From positions 1 to 64,000 of the forward strand of contig JBKJNB010000083.1 of NCBI GenBank assembly GCA_046595995.1: a stretch of 64,000 bases of DNA, read 5' to 3'. The notes beneath the pieces were generated by a model that ran no database searches, was not told the origin of the DNA, and was given only the letters and a program-made list of their open reading frames with translations. This document shows positions 17,698 through 25,626 of the stretch, one piece after another (position 1 is the first letter of the stretch; every line of letters starts with the position of its first letter). Position numbers and translations under genes: made by a program. The stretch is from JAWXBR01 sp046595995. GTDB lineage: Bacteria; Bacteroidota; Ignavibacteria; Kapaibacteriales; Kapaibacteriaceae.

Positions 17698-18330
17698 GTG
17701 GAAATCAGCGATCTCATATGGAAACTTGTGCTACTATTCCTACCCGGAATAATAGCGACTTTCATTATTGATTCTCTTGTTCATATTCGACAGAAGGCGC
17801 CATTCCGTTACGGCGTTTACGCCATCCTTAACGGTTTAGGTGTTTATCTCGTCCTCGAACTCATTACATGGGTTGTGAATTGCCCTTCACAATTCCCATC
17901 ATTGTCGATCTGGGGAATGCTTGCCGATCCCGCAGGCACAATCAACTCAGGATCTGAAGTCGTGTCGAGTGCCGCGCTTGCGGTGCCATACGGATTAGTG
18001 GTCTCAGCTTTGGGTCGGAAGAAGTTATTGCACCGTTTTGCAAAGTTTTGCCGTGTCTCAGACAAGTTTGGAGACAACACTGTCTGGGAGCACTTGCTCA
18101 CATCTGCGGACACGGACTGGGTAACGGTTCGTGATACAACTCGTGACTTAGCGTATCAAGGAAAAATTTTCAAGTATTCGGATGGAACAACAGAGTTCGA
18201 ACTCTGCCTATCACAGGTTAATGTCTACCGTAATTCGGACATGAAATTCTTCTATTATGTCGACTATATTTATCTTACAAGTGATTCACGTGAGTGGTTG
18301 TTAGAGTTCAATTTTATCAATGGAGTGTAA
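17698..18330 (+). CDS. DUF6338-like membrane protein
   Basis: This 210-residue protein starts with GTG. It has an N-terminal membrane segment preceded by acidic residues (MEISDLIWKLVLLFLPGIIA), a second around 38-58, and possibly a third around 88-102. A soluble domain follows with WEHLLTSADTDWVTV and a beta-rich end (FFYYVDYIYLTSDSREWLLEF). This layout fits DUF6338, a family of unknown function that I name from memory. A very small proline-rich gene follows after two bases, forming a pair. Confidence 0.7.
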   Translation: MEISDLIWKLVLLFLPGIIATFIIDSLVHIRQKAPFRYGVYAILNGLGVYLVLELITWVVNCPSQFPSLSIWGMLADPAGTINSGSEVVSSAALAVPYGLVVSALGRKKLLHRFAKFCRVSDKFGDNTVWEHLLTSADTDWVTVRDTTRDLAYQGKIFKYSDGTTEFELCLSQVNVYRNSDMKFFYYVDYIYLTSDSREWLLEFNFINGV

Positions 18331-18332
18331 TC

Positions 18333-18497
18333 ATGCGCCCTCCGCCACCCATCAGAGAGAGTAAGAACCGGGGAGACACAAAACCGTACAGGAATACCCC
18401 TCGTCCTGCGCCGCCGCGGCCACAAGGGCCACCTGCTGCGTCCAACGGAACTTCACAACCAACCTCTACTGGAAGTCAGTCTGAAACAGGGCGGTGA
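18333..18497 (+). CDS. 54-residue proline-rich small protein
   Basis: The gene starts at an ATG two bases after the DUF6338-like stop, preceded by the Shine-Dalgarno-like GGAGTG. The product begins MRPPPPIRESKNRGDTKP and continues Pro/Arg-rich, then Ser/Thr/Gln-rich, with no hydrophobic segment. It is probably disordered. The tight spacing and ribosome site support a real gene, and a partner role for the membrane protein is inferred only from position. Confidence 0.55.
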   Translation: MRPPPPIRESKNRGDTKPYRNTPRPAPPRPQGPPAASNGTSQPTSTGSQSETGR

Positions 18498-18569
18498 TTC
18501 GAATTCTGTGTTTTCCGCCAGGTGGACTACTTCAACCACTCGAAAACCCCCTTGCGCTTCAGTGTATCG

Positions 18570-19196
18570 TTAGCCTAATCTTCTGGTTTTCCAGCCGTAC
18601 TTCATCGCAAAGAGGCGGATACTAATCGTTGCCATAATTCCCAGTGTAGCCGCGAGGTCGTACTCTAACAAAAACACGCGGGCGGTGACGACGAACACAA
18701 TCACACCTGCGAGAGCAGCCACGGCGAAGTAGGTACCGGGACGAAATATGTCGGGCTCATTACGCACGAGCACATCGCGCAGTACACCACCACCGATTGC
18801 ATTCAAGAAGCCAATGAAGATCGCGGTTAAGGGGCTGAGGCCAAAGAGCAGTGCTTTCTGTGCACCGAACACACCGTAAAGTCCGATAGAAACGGCACTG
18901 AGGACATCGAGCCACCTCTGATACTTCGGAATGAGCTTGTGAATGTAGAGTCCAATTAGTGCAGCCGTCCACGCTAACCCGACGTACCACGGATCACTCA
19001 GCACCACAGGTGTACCTACTTGCATGACCAGGTCGCGTACAAGGCCACCTCCAACGCCAGCTACGATGGAGAGCACCATGACGCCGATGACATCGTAACC
19101 GCGCGAGATTGCGAACCGTGTTCCTACGAGGGCAAACAAAAAAGTGGCTGCTAGATCCCACCAAACTGGCAGATGAAAGGTCTCGGTTGGCGGCAT
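18570..19196 (-). CDS. TRIC/UPF0126-family membrane channel protein
   Basis: This 208-residue protein has about seven membrane segments built as two similar halves. Each half carries the family motif: GGGLVRDLVMQ in the first and GGGVLRDVLV in the second. Bacterial UPF0126/YicG proteins are homologues of trimeric intracellular cation channels. Its ATG shares one base with the RidA stop (TAATG), making it the last gene of a reverse-strand chain that begins with arsS. Confidence 0.92.
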   Translation of the reverse strand: MPPTETFHLPVWWDLAATFLFALVGTRFAISRGYDVIGVMVLSIVAGVGGGLVRDLVMQVGTPVVLSDPWYVGLAWTAALIGLYIHKLIPKYQRWLDVLSAVSIGLYGVFGAQKALLFGLSPLTAIFIGFLNAIGGGVLRDVLVRNEPDIFRPGTYFAVAALAGVIVFVVTARVFLLEYDLAATLGIMATISIRLFAMKYGWKTRRLG

Positions 19197-19582
19197 TATT
19201 CGACCACCGCAGTTACTTCAATTTCCACGAGGAGGCGATTGTCTACGAGCGCACTAACAACAACAATGGTTGCTGCTGGACGAATATTTCGAAACACTTC
19301 TGCATGTGCTTTCAAGACATCATCGATGACATGTGAGCCCGTGACGTACATCCGCGTTCGGATAACGTCGGACATCGAGCCCCCTGCGTTTCGCAGCGCC
19401 TTTTCAATTTTTGTGAAAATGAATGCAGCCTGCATGTAGGCGTTGCCATCTGCTATAATGTCGGGTCCTTCAACAGCCGTCGTACCTGCTACCTCGATGA
19501 GATTGCCAACGCGCACAGCGCGTGAGTAGCCGACGATGTCCTCCCAAGGTGTGTCAGATGCGATGTTGATACGATTTGACAT
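19196..19582 (-). CDS. RidA-family enamine/imine deaminase-like protein
   Basis: I start at the ATG at 19582, which has GGAGAA upstream and shares one base with the polyferredoxin stop. An upstream in-frame start would overlap that gene by 66 bases. The 128-residue product has the Rid fold signatures GNLIEVAGTTA, TKIEKALRNAG, VIRTRMYV and a C-terminal LLVEIEVTAVVE. RidA enzymes hydrolyse reactive 2-aminoacrylate imines. The usual catalytic Arg (IRTRMYV) is present. Confidence 0.9.
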   Translation of the reverse strand: MSNRINIASDTPWEDIVGYSRAVRVGNLIEVAGTTAVEGPDIIADGNAYMQAAFIFTKIEKALRNAGGSMSDVIRTRMYVTGSHVIDDVLKAHAEVFRNIRPAATIVVVSALVDNRLLVEIEVTAVVE

Positions 19583-20871
19583 TATTTGTTCTCCAGTTTT
19601 AGCACGCCACGCGGACATACTGTTGCGCAAACCCCGCAGCCAACACACGACGCTCGCTTGATGTCTTCACCTCGCTGAGCGTACGCGCGCACGTCGATAC
19701 CCATCTCACAGTACGTGCTGCAGTTGCCGCATGATATGCACTGGCCACCATTTGTCGTAATACGAAATCGTGAAAACCATTTTTGAAGGATGCCAAGCGT
19801 GGCCGCCATCGGACATCCAAAGCGACACCACACACGTGAACCCATGATTGGATAAAAGCCCACGCCAATTACGCCACTGAACAAAGCGCCAATGAAGAAG
19901 CCATACAGCGAATTGAGGTGCGACGACCACGTTCCTAGGAGGGCGCCACCCTGGTTTGCATTGAGCCAGAGTAGCATTGTTACGATAGTTATGAACAGAA
20001 GCACGCTATAAACCATCCAGCGTTCGACTTTCCATGCCGTTAGCGATTTATCGCTGTTCTGACGCCATGGGTCGCCAACGGTTTCTGCAAGACCTCCGCA
20101 GCCGCATACCCACGAACAATACCAACGCTTGCCATAGAAGTACGTAAGGACCGGTGTTGCCACTACCGTCATCATAATCGTCCAGAATCCCATAAAGACC
20201 AGCATGCCATCGCCCGATGTAAGCAGTTTGTCAAACGTGCCCGGAAACAAATACTCGTATTTCAACGGCCAGAAGTAGTGGAAGTAAAACTCTTTAGTAT
20301 TCAGCGCTAAGAGGACGCTTGGCAACACAAATGCAAAGCCGAGCTGAAAGAACATTACGCTTGCTGTGCGCACCTGGTGATGTCGACTGTGTCGGTACTT
20401 CGCCATCATACGAATACCCATTACGAGCACACCAATTGTGTAGAGAGTGCCGTAGAGGAACCATCGATCTGCAGGTTGTTTGCGCATCCACTGCGACAGC
20501 GGTTCTGCGGCACCAATCATGTGTTTGAGTGCTTCTGGATACCAGTACAGCACGACGTAGAACGCAGTAAATAACACGCCTGCAATCCAACCAGCGGCGC
20601 CGCGCCGCATAAGACCCGAGAACATGATACCGTTGTGCTTTATTCCCGCAGATCCGTCTCGGAACGACGGCAGAATTGCAAGCACACCGCCGACCGTGCC
20701 TAGTCCGAGCGTTGTAATGAAATACAGAAATGGAGCCGAAGCAAAGGCACCCGTAGCACCAAGCACAAACACTAGAGTGGCTATGCCAACCATTGCCAGG
20801 CCCAATCGCTCGAGCGTAAGGAGTCCGGTTGGCTTAAGCTCCGCAGGCACCAACAGCTGCACGGTTGTCAT
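19582..20871 (-). CDS. Membrane 4Fe-4S polyferredoxin (NapH/NosR/CcoG-like)
   Basis: This 429-residue protein has about eight membrane segments, a YCSWVCGCGG motif in the middle (about 245-254), a WCRFGCP motif, and a C-terminal ferredoxin domain. The ferredoxin domain has two four-Cys clusters: CISCGNCSTYC and CVGCGVCATVC, each followed by a Pro- or Met-containing loop. Such proteins move electrons between the quinone pool and cytoplasmic or periplasmic acceptors. Its ATG overlaps the stop of an FAD/NAD oxidoreductase gene by four bases, suggesting the two exchange electrons. The acceptor is unknown. Confidence 0.85.
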   Translation of the reverse strand: MTTVQLLVPAELKPTGLLTLERLGLAMVGIATLVFVLGATGAFASAPFLYFITTLGLGTVGGVLAILPSFRDGSAGIKHNGIMFSGLMRRGAAGWIAGVLFTAFYVVLYWYPEALKHMIGAAEPLSQWMRKQPADRWFLYGTLYTIGVLVMGIRMMAKYRHSRHHQVRTASVMFFQLGFAFVLPSVLLALNTKEFYFHYFWPLKYEYLFPGTFDKLLTSGDGMLVFMGFWTIMMTVVATPVLTYFYGKRWYCSWVCGCGGLAETVGDPWRQNSDKSLTAWKVERWMVYSVLLFITIVTMLLWLNANQGGALLGTWSSHLNSLYGFFIGALFSGVIGVGFYPIMGSRVWCRFGCPMAATLGILQKWFSRFRITTNGGQCISCGNCSTYCEMGIDVRAYAQRGEDIKRASCVGCGVCATVCPRGVLKLENK

Positions 20872-22121
20872 GCTACGGGCTGCCTTTCTGTTGCTGACGA
20901 TACGCGCAGCTTTGTTGTGAATTCTTCATCGAATTGTGCCGATGATATGTGCTGTAGCACACTGTCTAGCGAAGCGCCTTCGCGAATCCACTCCGTGCAC
21001 ACATCGGCTCGTAAGCGGATGCCCATTGCGTTAAAGCCCACGACACGATTGTTCCGATGTGTCACTCGTAAAAAGCCCCTTTTGCCCCTTACCCAATGCG
21101 AAAACGATTCTACACCAGCGAGTGTAGGCGGCACGCTACCATACGTTTGATATTCGATGTCGAAGAATTTTGCAGAGTTGTAAAAAACTCCGGGGTTGTA
21201 TGCCGTGCGCTCACCGCATAACGTGGCGGCAAGTGCTTCGCCATGTGCACGAGCCGTGTACCACAGTAGGTCTATGCTGCCGTCGGCCCGTTCGGCGCAG
21301 TCGCCAATGGCATACACATCGGGTATCGATGTTGCGAAGTAGTCATCGACAAGTATGCCGCGTTGGGTTGGGACACCCGAGGCCTGTGCTAGATCGATAC
21401 GAGGATGTACGCCTGCGGTAAGAACAACCAACTGACAGTCTATTCGTTTATTATCGGAGGTTACAATCGAACGTACACGTTGACGTTCATCCGGCACAAT
21501 CTCCGTTACCGTCGTGCTAAACCGTACATCGATATGGTGTTCGAGCAAGTGCGCATTTACCATGGCCGACTCCTCAGGTGGGAGAACGTTGTTCCAGTAG
21601 CTCGATTCACGTACAAGCATGGTTACGTCTACATCGCGCGAGCGCAGCATTTCAGCCACTTCCACGCCTATGAGCCCCCCACCAACAATAACAGCGCGTC
21701 TGACACTGCGCACGTTCTGTTCAAGTAGTTGCAGATCGTTCAGGTTTGTGAAGCCCTGCACTCCGTCAAAATCTTGTCCGGGCCACCCTACCATGTTCGA
21801 CTGAGCTCCCGTTGCCAGAACAACAGAGTCATAATGGCAAACGTTGCCCGATGACAATGCTATGGTCTTAGCGATAGTGTCAATCTGTGCTGCATGATCA
21901 CGCAAGAGGTCGATGCGATTCTTCTTCCAGAACCAGTCTTCATAGGGTTTGGTGTGTTCGTACTCCATGTGGCCCATGAACACGTACATCAATGCCGGAC
22001 GCGAAAAGAAATGATCGGACTCTGAGGATATGATGGTGATACGATGATCACTTCGTTTACGAATGTTGCGCGCTACGGTGATGCCAGCAACACCATTACC
22101 TATGATGACGATGTGTGCCAT
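20868..22121 (-). CDS. NAD(P)/FAD-dependent oxidoreductase (nitrite/ferredoxin reductase type)
   Basis: This 417-residue pyridine-nucleotide disulfide oxidoreductase has an FAD-binding GNGVAGITVARNIR at the N terminus, SVVLATGAQ, a second Rossmann motif AVIVGGGLIGVEVAEML for NAD(P)H, and YAIGDCAE. It resembles the NirB N-terminal region and rubredoxin/ferredoxin reductases. AAGGAG lies just before the start codon. The gene is six bases after the glycosyltransferase stop and overlaps the polyferredoxin gene by ATGA. Confidence 0.9.
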   Translation of the reverse strand: MAHIVIIGNGVAGITVARNIRKRSDHRITIISSESDHFFSRPALMYVFMGHMEYEHTKPYEDWFWKKNRIDLLRDHAAQIDTIAKTIALSSGNVCHYDSVVLATGAQSNMVGWPGQDFDGVQGFTNLNDLQLLEQNVRSVRRAVIVGGGLIGVEVAEMLRSRDVDVTMLVRESSYWNNVLPPEESAMVNAHLLEHHIDVRFSTTVTEIVPDERQRVRSIVTSDNKRIDCQLVVLTAGVHPRIDLAQASGVPTQRGILVDDYFATSIPDVYAIGDCAERADGSIDLLWYTARAHGEALAATLCGERTAYNPGVFYNSAKFFDIEYQTYGSVPPTLAGVESFSHWVRGKRGFLRVTHRNNRVVGFNAMGIRLRADVCTEWIREGASLDSVLQHISSAQFDEEFTTKLRVSSATERQPVA

Positions 22122-22127
22122 ATCTCC

Positions 22128-22850
22128 TTAGCAGAGCTCTGTTAACCGTCTGCCAACGTCACTATCGGGATACGCTAATGTAATTGCGCGCATGTCGGAG
22201 GCTGTATCGAGGTCATGCATGGCCCGCAACAAATACACATCGATGCCACCGGCTGCACGAGCGTTACGGACAGTTTCTACAAATACGGACGATGTGCTCC
22301 ATGGGATGTCGTCAAACAACTCGCGCCAATTACGGGTGTTGCGATTTAGGCCGACGAGGTAGTAACCACCGTCGAATGCCGGACCAAGCACGCAGTCGTG
22401 TTTCTGTAGCGCAACAAAAGCGTCATCGGTTAAGGGGCTTACGAAAGGGGCATCCGAGCCGATAACAACAACACGCTCGTAATCTTTGAAGCAATCTTCG
22501 AACGCATGAACCAGACGTTGACCAAGGTCATTACCGCGCTGCACTCGTAGTTCGCCGCCCAACCATTGCGCAACGTCTGGCTGACCAGCCTCAGAATCGA
22601 CGAAAAGTAGAACATCGTACTTCTCTGAAGTAACGACTATATCAGGCGTGGTTTGCACGCTATTAGAATGCCTTGCACCTTGCACAACATGTTCTGCGAT
22701 AACACGGTAGACTTCGAGCGCCGCGTCGTTGCCAATCGTTGCTGCAAGTCGTGTCTTCACTTTGCCCGCAATTGGTGCTTTTACAAAAACGACCAGTGCA
22801 TTTTTACTTTTAGTAAGAGCGTTGATACCTTGTGGCGCAGTAGAGTTCAC
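22128..22850 (-). CDS. TIGR04282-type transferase (DUF2064), arsenosugar-associated
   Basis: I choose the GTG at 22850, in a GTGA overlap with the arsS stop, over an in-frame start at 22892 that would overlap arsS by 46 bases. The 240-residue product has the nucleotidyl/glycosyl-transferase fold signatures VVFVKAPIAGKVKTRLA, VIGSDAPFVSP and LGPAFDGGYYLVGL. This family regularly accompanies the ArsS radical SAM protein and is described as an arsenosugar biosynthesis glycosyltransferase. Confidence 0.88.
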   Translation of the reverse strand: MNSTAPQGINALTKSKNALVVFVKAPIAGKVKTRLAATIGNDAALEVYRVIAEHVVQGARHSNSVQTTPDIVVTSEKYDVLLFVDSEAGQPDVAQWLGGELRVQRGNDLGQRLVHAFEDCFKDYERVVVIGSDAPFVSPLTDDAFVALQKHDCVLGPAFDGGYYLVGLNRNTRNWRELFDDIPWSTSSVFVETVRNARAAGGIDVYLLRAMHDLDTASDMRAITLAYPDSDVGRRLTELC

Positions 22851-23947
22851 ACCAGTTGGCCTCCGCACGACGAACCCGCGCCGGCTGTGCATCCATAGCA
22901 GTGCTGATCGACCGCAATTGTGCGCGCACTAAGCATGGCAGCGTTGAACTCGGATATGTGTGTACTCGAAGTTGCCACCTTCATTTCAAGCATCTGATTG
23001 AAATCGCAGTCGTACAGCGAACCGTCCCAACCGACGCTAATCGTGTTACGGCACATTACATTTGCGGCAGCAACGGGGTTGAATGCACTTACAAGGGCAT
23101 CCATGTAGCGTTCGTACGAATTCGTTGCAAGCAAATACTCGAGAAATCTCGAGATCGGCATGTTGGTTATGCAGTGCAGGGCATTAAAGACAACGCCGTG
23201 ACGTTCGAACAACTCGCGTTTGTAATCCGCTTCGAGCGCACGTTCGGGTCCAGGCAACGACGAACCAACCGGATTGTACACGAGGTCGAGCAACAATCCC
23301 GAGCCGTCGACACCATATCCGACCGCATTCAACATTTTTATTACCCGTATCGATGCATCATAGGCACCTTGACCACGCTGGTTATCGACATTCTTTGCGT
23401 CGTAGCAAGGTAGAGATGCTATCACATGCACCTTGTGTTGAGCGAAGAACTCGGGCAAGTCGTGAAAGCGGGGGTTTGAAACGACGATTGTGAGATTACT
23501 GCGAACAATCACATCCCGATTCAGTGCGCGTACCTGTTCAACAAACCACCGGAAGTCCGGATTCATCTCAGGGGCACCACCCGTAACATCAACCGTTGCT
23601 ACATCGGATCCCGCAATTGCAACCAGACACTGCTCCATCGTCGCACGGCTCATGACTTCTGTACGATCGGGTCCGGCATCGACGTGACAATGTGTGCAGG
23701 CCTGATTGCAAGCTTTCCCGACGTTTACCTGAAAAATCTCAATACTTGTCGGACGCAATGGCAGAAGATTTGCCGTACGCAACGCCGTGGCAAAAGAGGC
23801 GAACGCTTGTGGCGGAGTCTTCTGACCGTTGCCGTTTCCGTTACCATTTCCGTTGCCGTTACCGTTACCGTGAAGGATACTTAGCTGCGCAGCAACGTCT
23901 GACAGGAGATCGCCGCGTTTTTTTAATGATGTTGTTGCCTGCTGCAT
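22847..23947 (-). CDS. arsS: Arsenosugar radical SAM enzyme ArsS
   Basis: The radical SAM motif is CNQACTHCHVDAGPD, with the CxxxCxxC cluster ligands, preceded by FQVNVGKA. The C terminus is HCYGCTAGAGSSCGGQLV, the family's Cys-rich tail. ArsS makes the adenosyl-arsenosugar precursor from dimethylated arsenic. I prefer the ATG at 23947 (366 residues, MQQATTSLKKRGDLL). The upstream ATG at 24028 would leave only 13 bases before the divergent gene, while a TATCTTAC box sits three bases before 23947. An unusual Gly-Asn repeat lies at about residues 25-40. No arsM methyltransferase is in the window. Confidence 0.92.
   Translation of the reverse strand: MQQATTSLKKRGDLLSDVAAQLSILHGNGNGNGNGNGNGNGQKTPPQAFASFATALRTANLLPLRPTSIEIFQVNVGKACNQACTHCHVDAGPDRTEVMSRATMEQCLVAIAGSDVATVDVTGGAPEMNPDFRWFVEQVRALNRDVIVRSNLTIVVSNPRFHDLPEFFAQHKVHVIASLPCYDAKNVDNQRGQGAYDASIRVIKMLNAVGYGVDGSGLLLDLVYNPVGSSLPGPERALEADYKRELFERHGVVFNALHCITNMPISRFLEYLLATNSYERYMDALVSAFNPVAAANVMCRNTISVGWDGSLYDCDFNQMLEMKVATSSTHISEFNAAMLSARTIAVDQHCYGCTAGAGSSCGGQLV
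23826..23873 (-). repeat. Hexanucleotide repeat encoding (Gly-Asn)8
   Basis: Eight imperfect 6-bp units of the form CCGTTN/CCATTN on the forward strand encode alternating Gly-Asn near the N terminus of ArsS. Units vary mainly at silent positions. The repeat could change in length by slippage, adding or losing GN pairs without frameshift. Confidence 0.9.
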
Positions 23948-24041
23948 GGCGTAAGATAGGGACCCGAGCACAAGAGTTCTCGAAACCACGTAACCATTTC
24001 CAAGCCGGCGGCATTCTGCGACATTCATACGAGGGATACCG

Positions 24042-25616
24042 ATGGCACTTACACCCTATACCGGACCATGGGGCGCAACACAAGCAGCGCACTTGGTTCG
24101 CAGAACCATGTTCGGCGCGACACCAGCAGACGTCCAAAACGCTCTTAGTAAGGGGCTGAATGGGGCTGTCGACGCTCTACTCGCAGACTCCCCCGAGCCT
24201 GCCGAGCCTATTGCATACGTTAAGACTGGGTCGGTTGCCGAAGGCAAGCCGTGGACGTCCGGCGTGTATGAAGACGGGGCTGACAATACCCGAAACCTGC
24301 TCCTGCAGTCGTGGTGGATTGAGCTGATGCTGAATCAGGGATTTTCCGCAGTGGAGAAGATGACGATGTTCTGGGCCAACCACTTCTCGACGGGTGCGAC
24401 ACAAGTGCACGATGCGCGATACATGTTCAACCAGAACGCAATGCTAAGGGCCAATGCATTTGGTAATGCAAAGGACCTTACGAAGTCTGTTACATTCGAC
24501 CCAGCAATGTTGCGTTACCTAAGCGGCAGCTCGAACACGAAGACTAATCCAAACGAAAATTACGCTCGTGAGCTTCAGGAACTCTTTACGATTGGTAAAG
24601 GCCCAGAAGTGAGCTTGGGCGACTACACGTTCTACACCGAGCACGATGTGAAGATGGCTGCGCGAGTTCTTACAGGTTGGAAAGACGACCAGACAAAAAT
24701 GAGTGCAGCGTATACTGGCACGAACCATGACGCTGGTACGAAGACGTTCTCTGCACGATATGCGCAACAAACGATTGCTGGTGGCAACTCTCAGATCGGT
24801 GCCACGCGCGAAGTTGATGACCTCTTAAACATGATTTACCGCCAACCCGAAACAGCAAGGTTCTTGGCCCGCAAACTCTATCGATTCTTTGTCGACTATG
24901 TCGTAACACCACAGATTGAGGCCGATGTAATTGAAAGTCTAGCTCAGATCCTTCGCGACAATGGTTACGAAGTACGTCCAGCGCTGAAGGCCTTGTTCAC
25001 CAGCACCTGGTTCTACGACACTGAGCGTGTCGGCTGTGTGATAAAAATGCCCTCTGATCTTTTGTTCGGCACGCTCCGAATGTTCAAACCAGCGGATTTG
25101 TATCCAACTGATACAAAGCTCAAGCATTGGGCATATCGTACCGTTCGCAGAACAATGGCAACGATGGCGCAGGACCTGCTGAACCCGCCAAACGTAGCCG
25201 GACTTCCAGCGTTTTATCAAGCCCCAGCGTTCCATGAGTTATGGGTGAATGCCGACACGTTGCAGAAGCGCGTGAAGTTCACGAACGACATTGCTCTTGA
25301 CGGATATCATCTCGACGAATCGTACGAGCCAAGCTTCATGGATCCATTTATTATTACTCCGTGGCTAAGCGACCCAACGGACCCGACAAAACTTGTAAAC
25401 GACCTTTCGGCAATTCTCTTTGCCGTGCCAATTAACGACCCACAGCGGCAGGCGCTTGTCGACATCCTTATCTCTGGTCAAGCGGCTTACACGTGGTCGA
25501 ACGCATGGCTCGCGTATGAGGGCAATCCATCTGAATTAACGAAGGCAGTTGTGGAAACGCGACTGCGCGCACTTTTGAAATTTATGCTTGGCATGGCCGA
25601 GTACCAGGTTTGCTGA
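24042..25616 (+). CDS. DUF1800 family protein
   Basis: This 524-residue protein starts at an ATG preceded by GAGGGA. DUF1800 hallmarks are HLVRRTMFGATPADVQ near the N terminus, WWIELML, MTMFWANHFSTG, NPNENYARELQELFTIG and AARVLTGWKDD, then RKLYRFFVDY and VKMPSDLLFGTLR-like segments. Its function is unknown. The family is almost always encoded next to DUF1501, as here. No signal peptide is evident. It is divergent from arsS. Confidence 0.95.
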   Translation: MALTPYTGPWGATQAAHLVRRTMFGATPADVQNALSKGLNGAVDALLADSPEPAEPIAYVKTGSVAEGKPWTSGVYEDGADNTRNLLLQSWWIELMLNQGFSAVEKMTMFWANHFSTGATQVHDARYMFNQNAMLRANAFGNAKDLTKSVTFDPAMLRYLSGSSNTKTNPNENYARELQELFTIGKGPEVSLGDYTFYTEHDVKMAARVLTGWKDDQTKMSAAYTGTNHDAGTKTFSARYAQQTIAGGNSQIGATREVDDLLNMIYRQPETARFLARKLYRFFVDYVVTPQIEADVIESLAQILRDNGYEVRPALKALFTSTWFYDTERVGCVIKMPSDLLFGTLRMFKPADLYPTDTKLKHWAYRTVRRTMATMAQDLLNPPNVAGLPAFYQAPAFHELWVNADTLQKRVKFTNDIALDGYHLDESYEPSFMDPFIITPWLSDPTDPTKLVNDLSAILFAVPINDPQRQALVDILISGQAAYTWSNAWLAYEGNPSELTKAVVETRLRALLKFMLGMAEYQVC

Positions 25617-25626
25617 GGAAAATGCT

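Noticed and set aside
23826..23873. Possible CRISPR-like repeat array.
   Set aside because: The units are 6 bp without spacers, and they encode Gly-Asn in frame within arsS.
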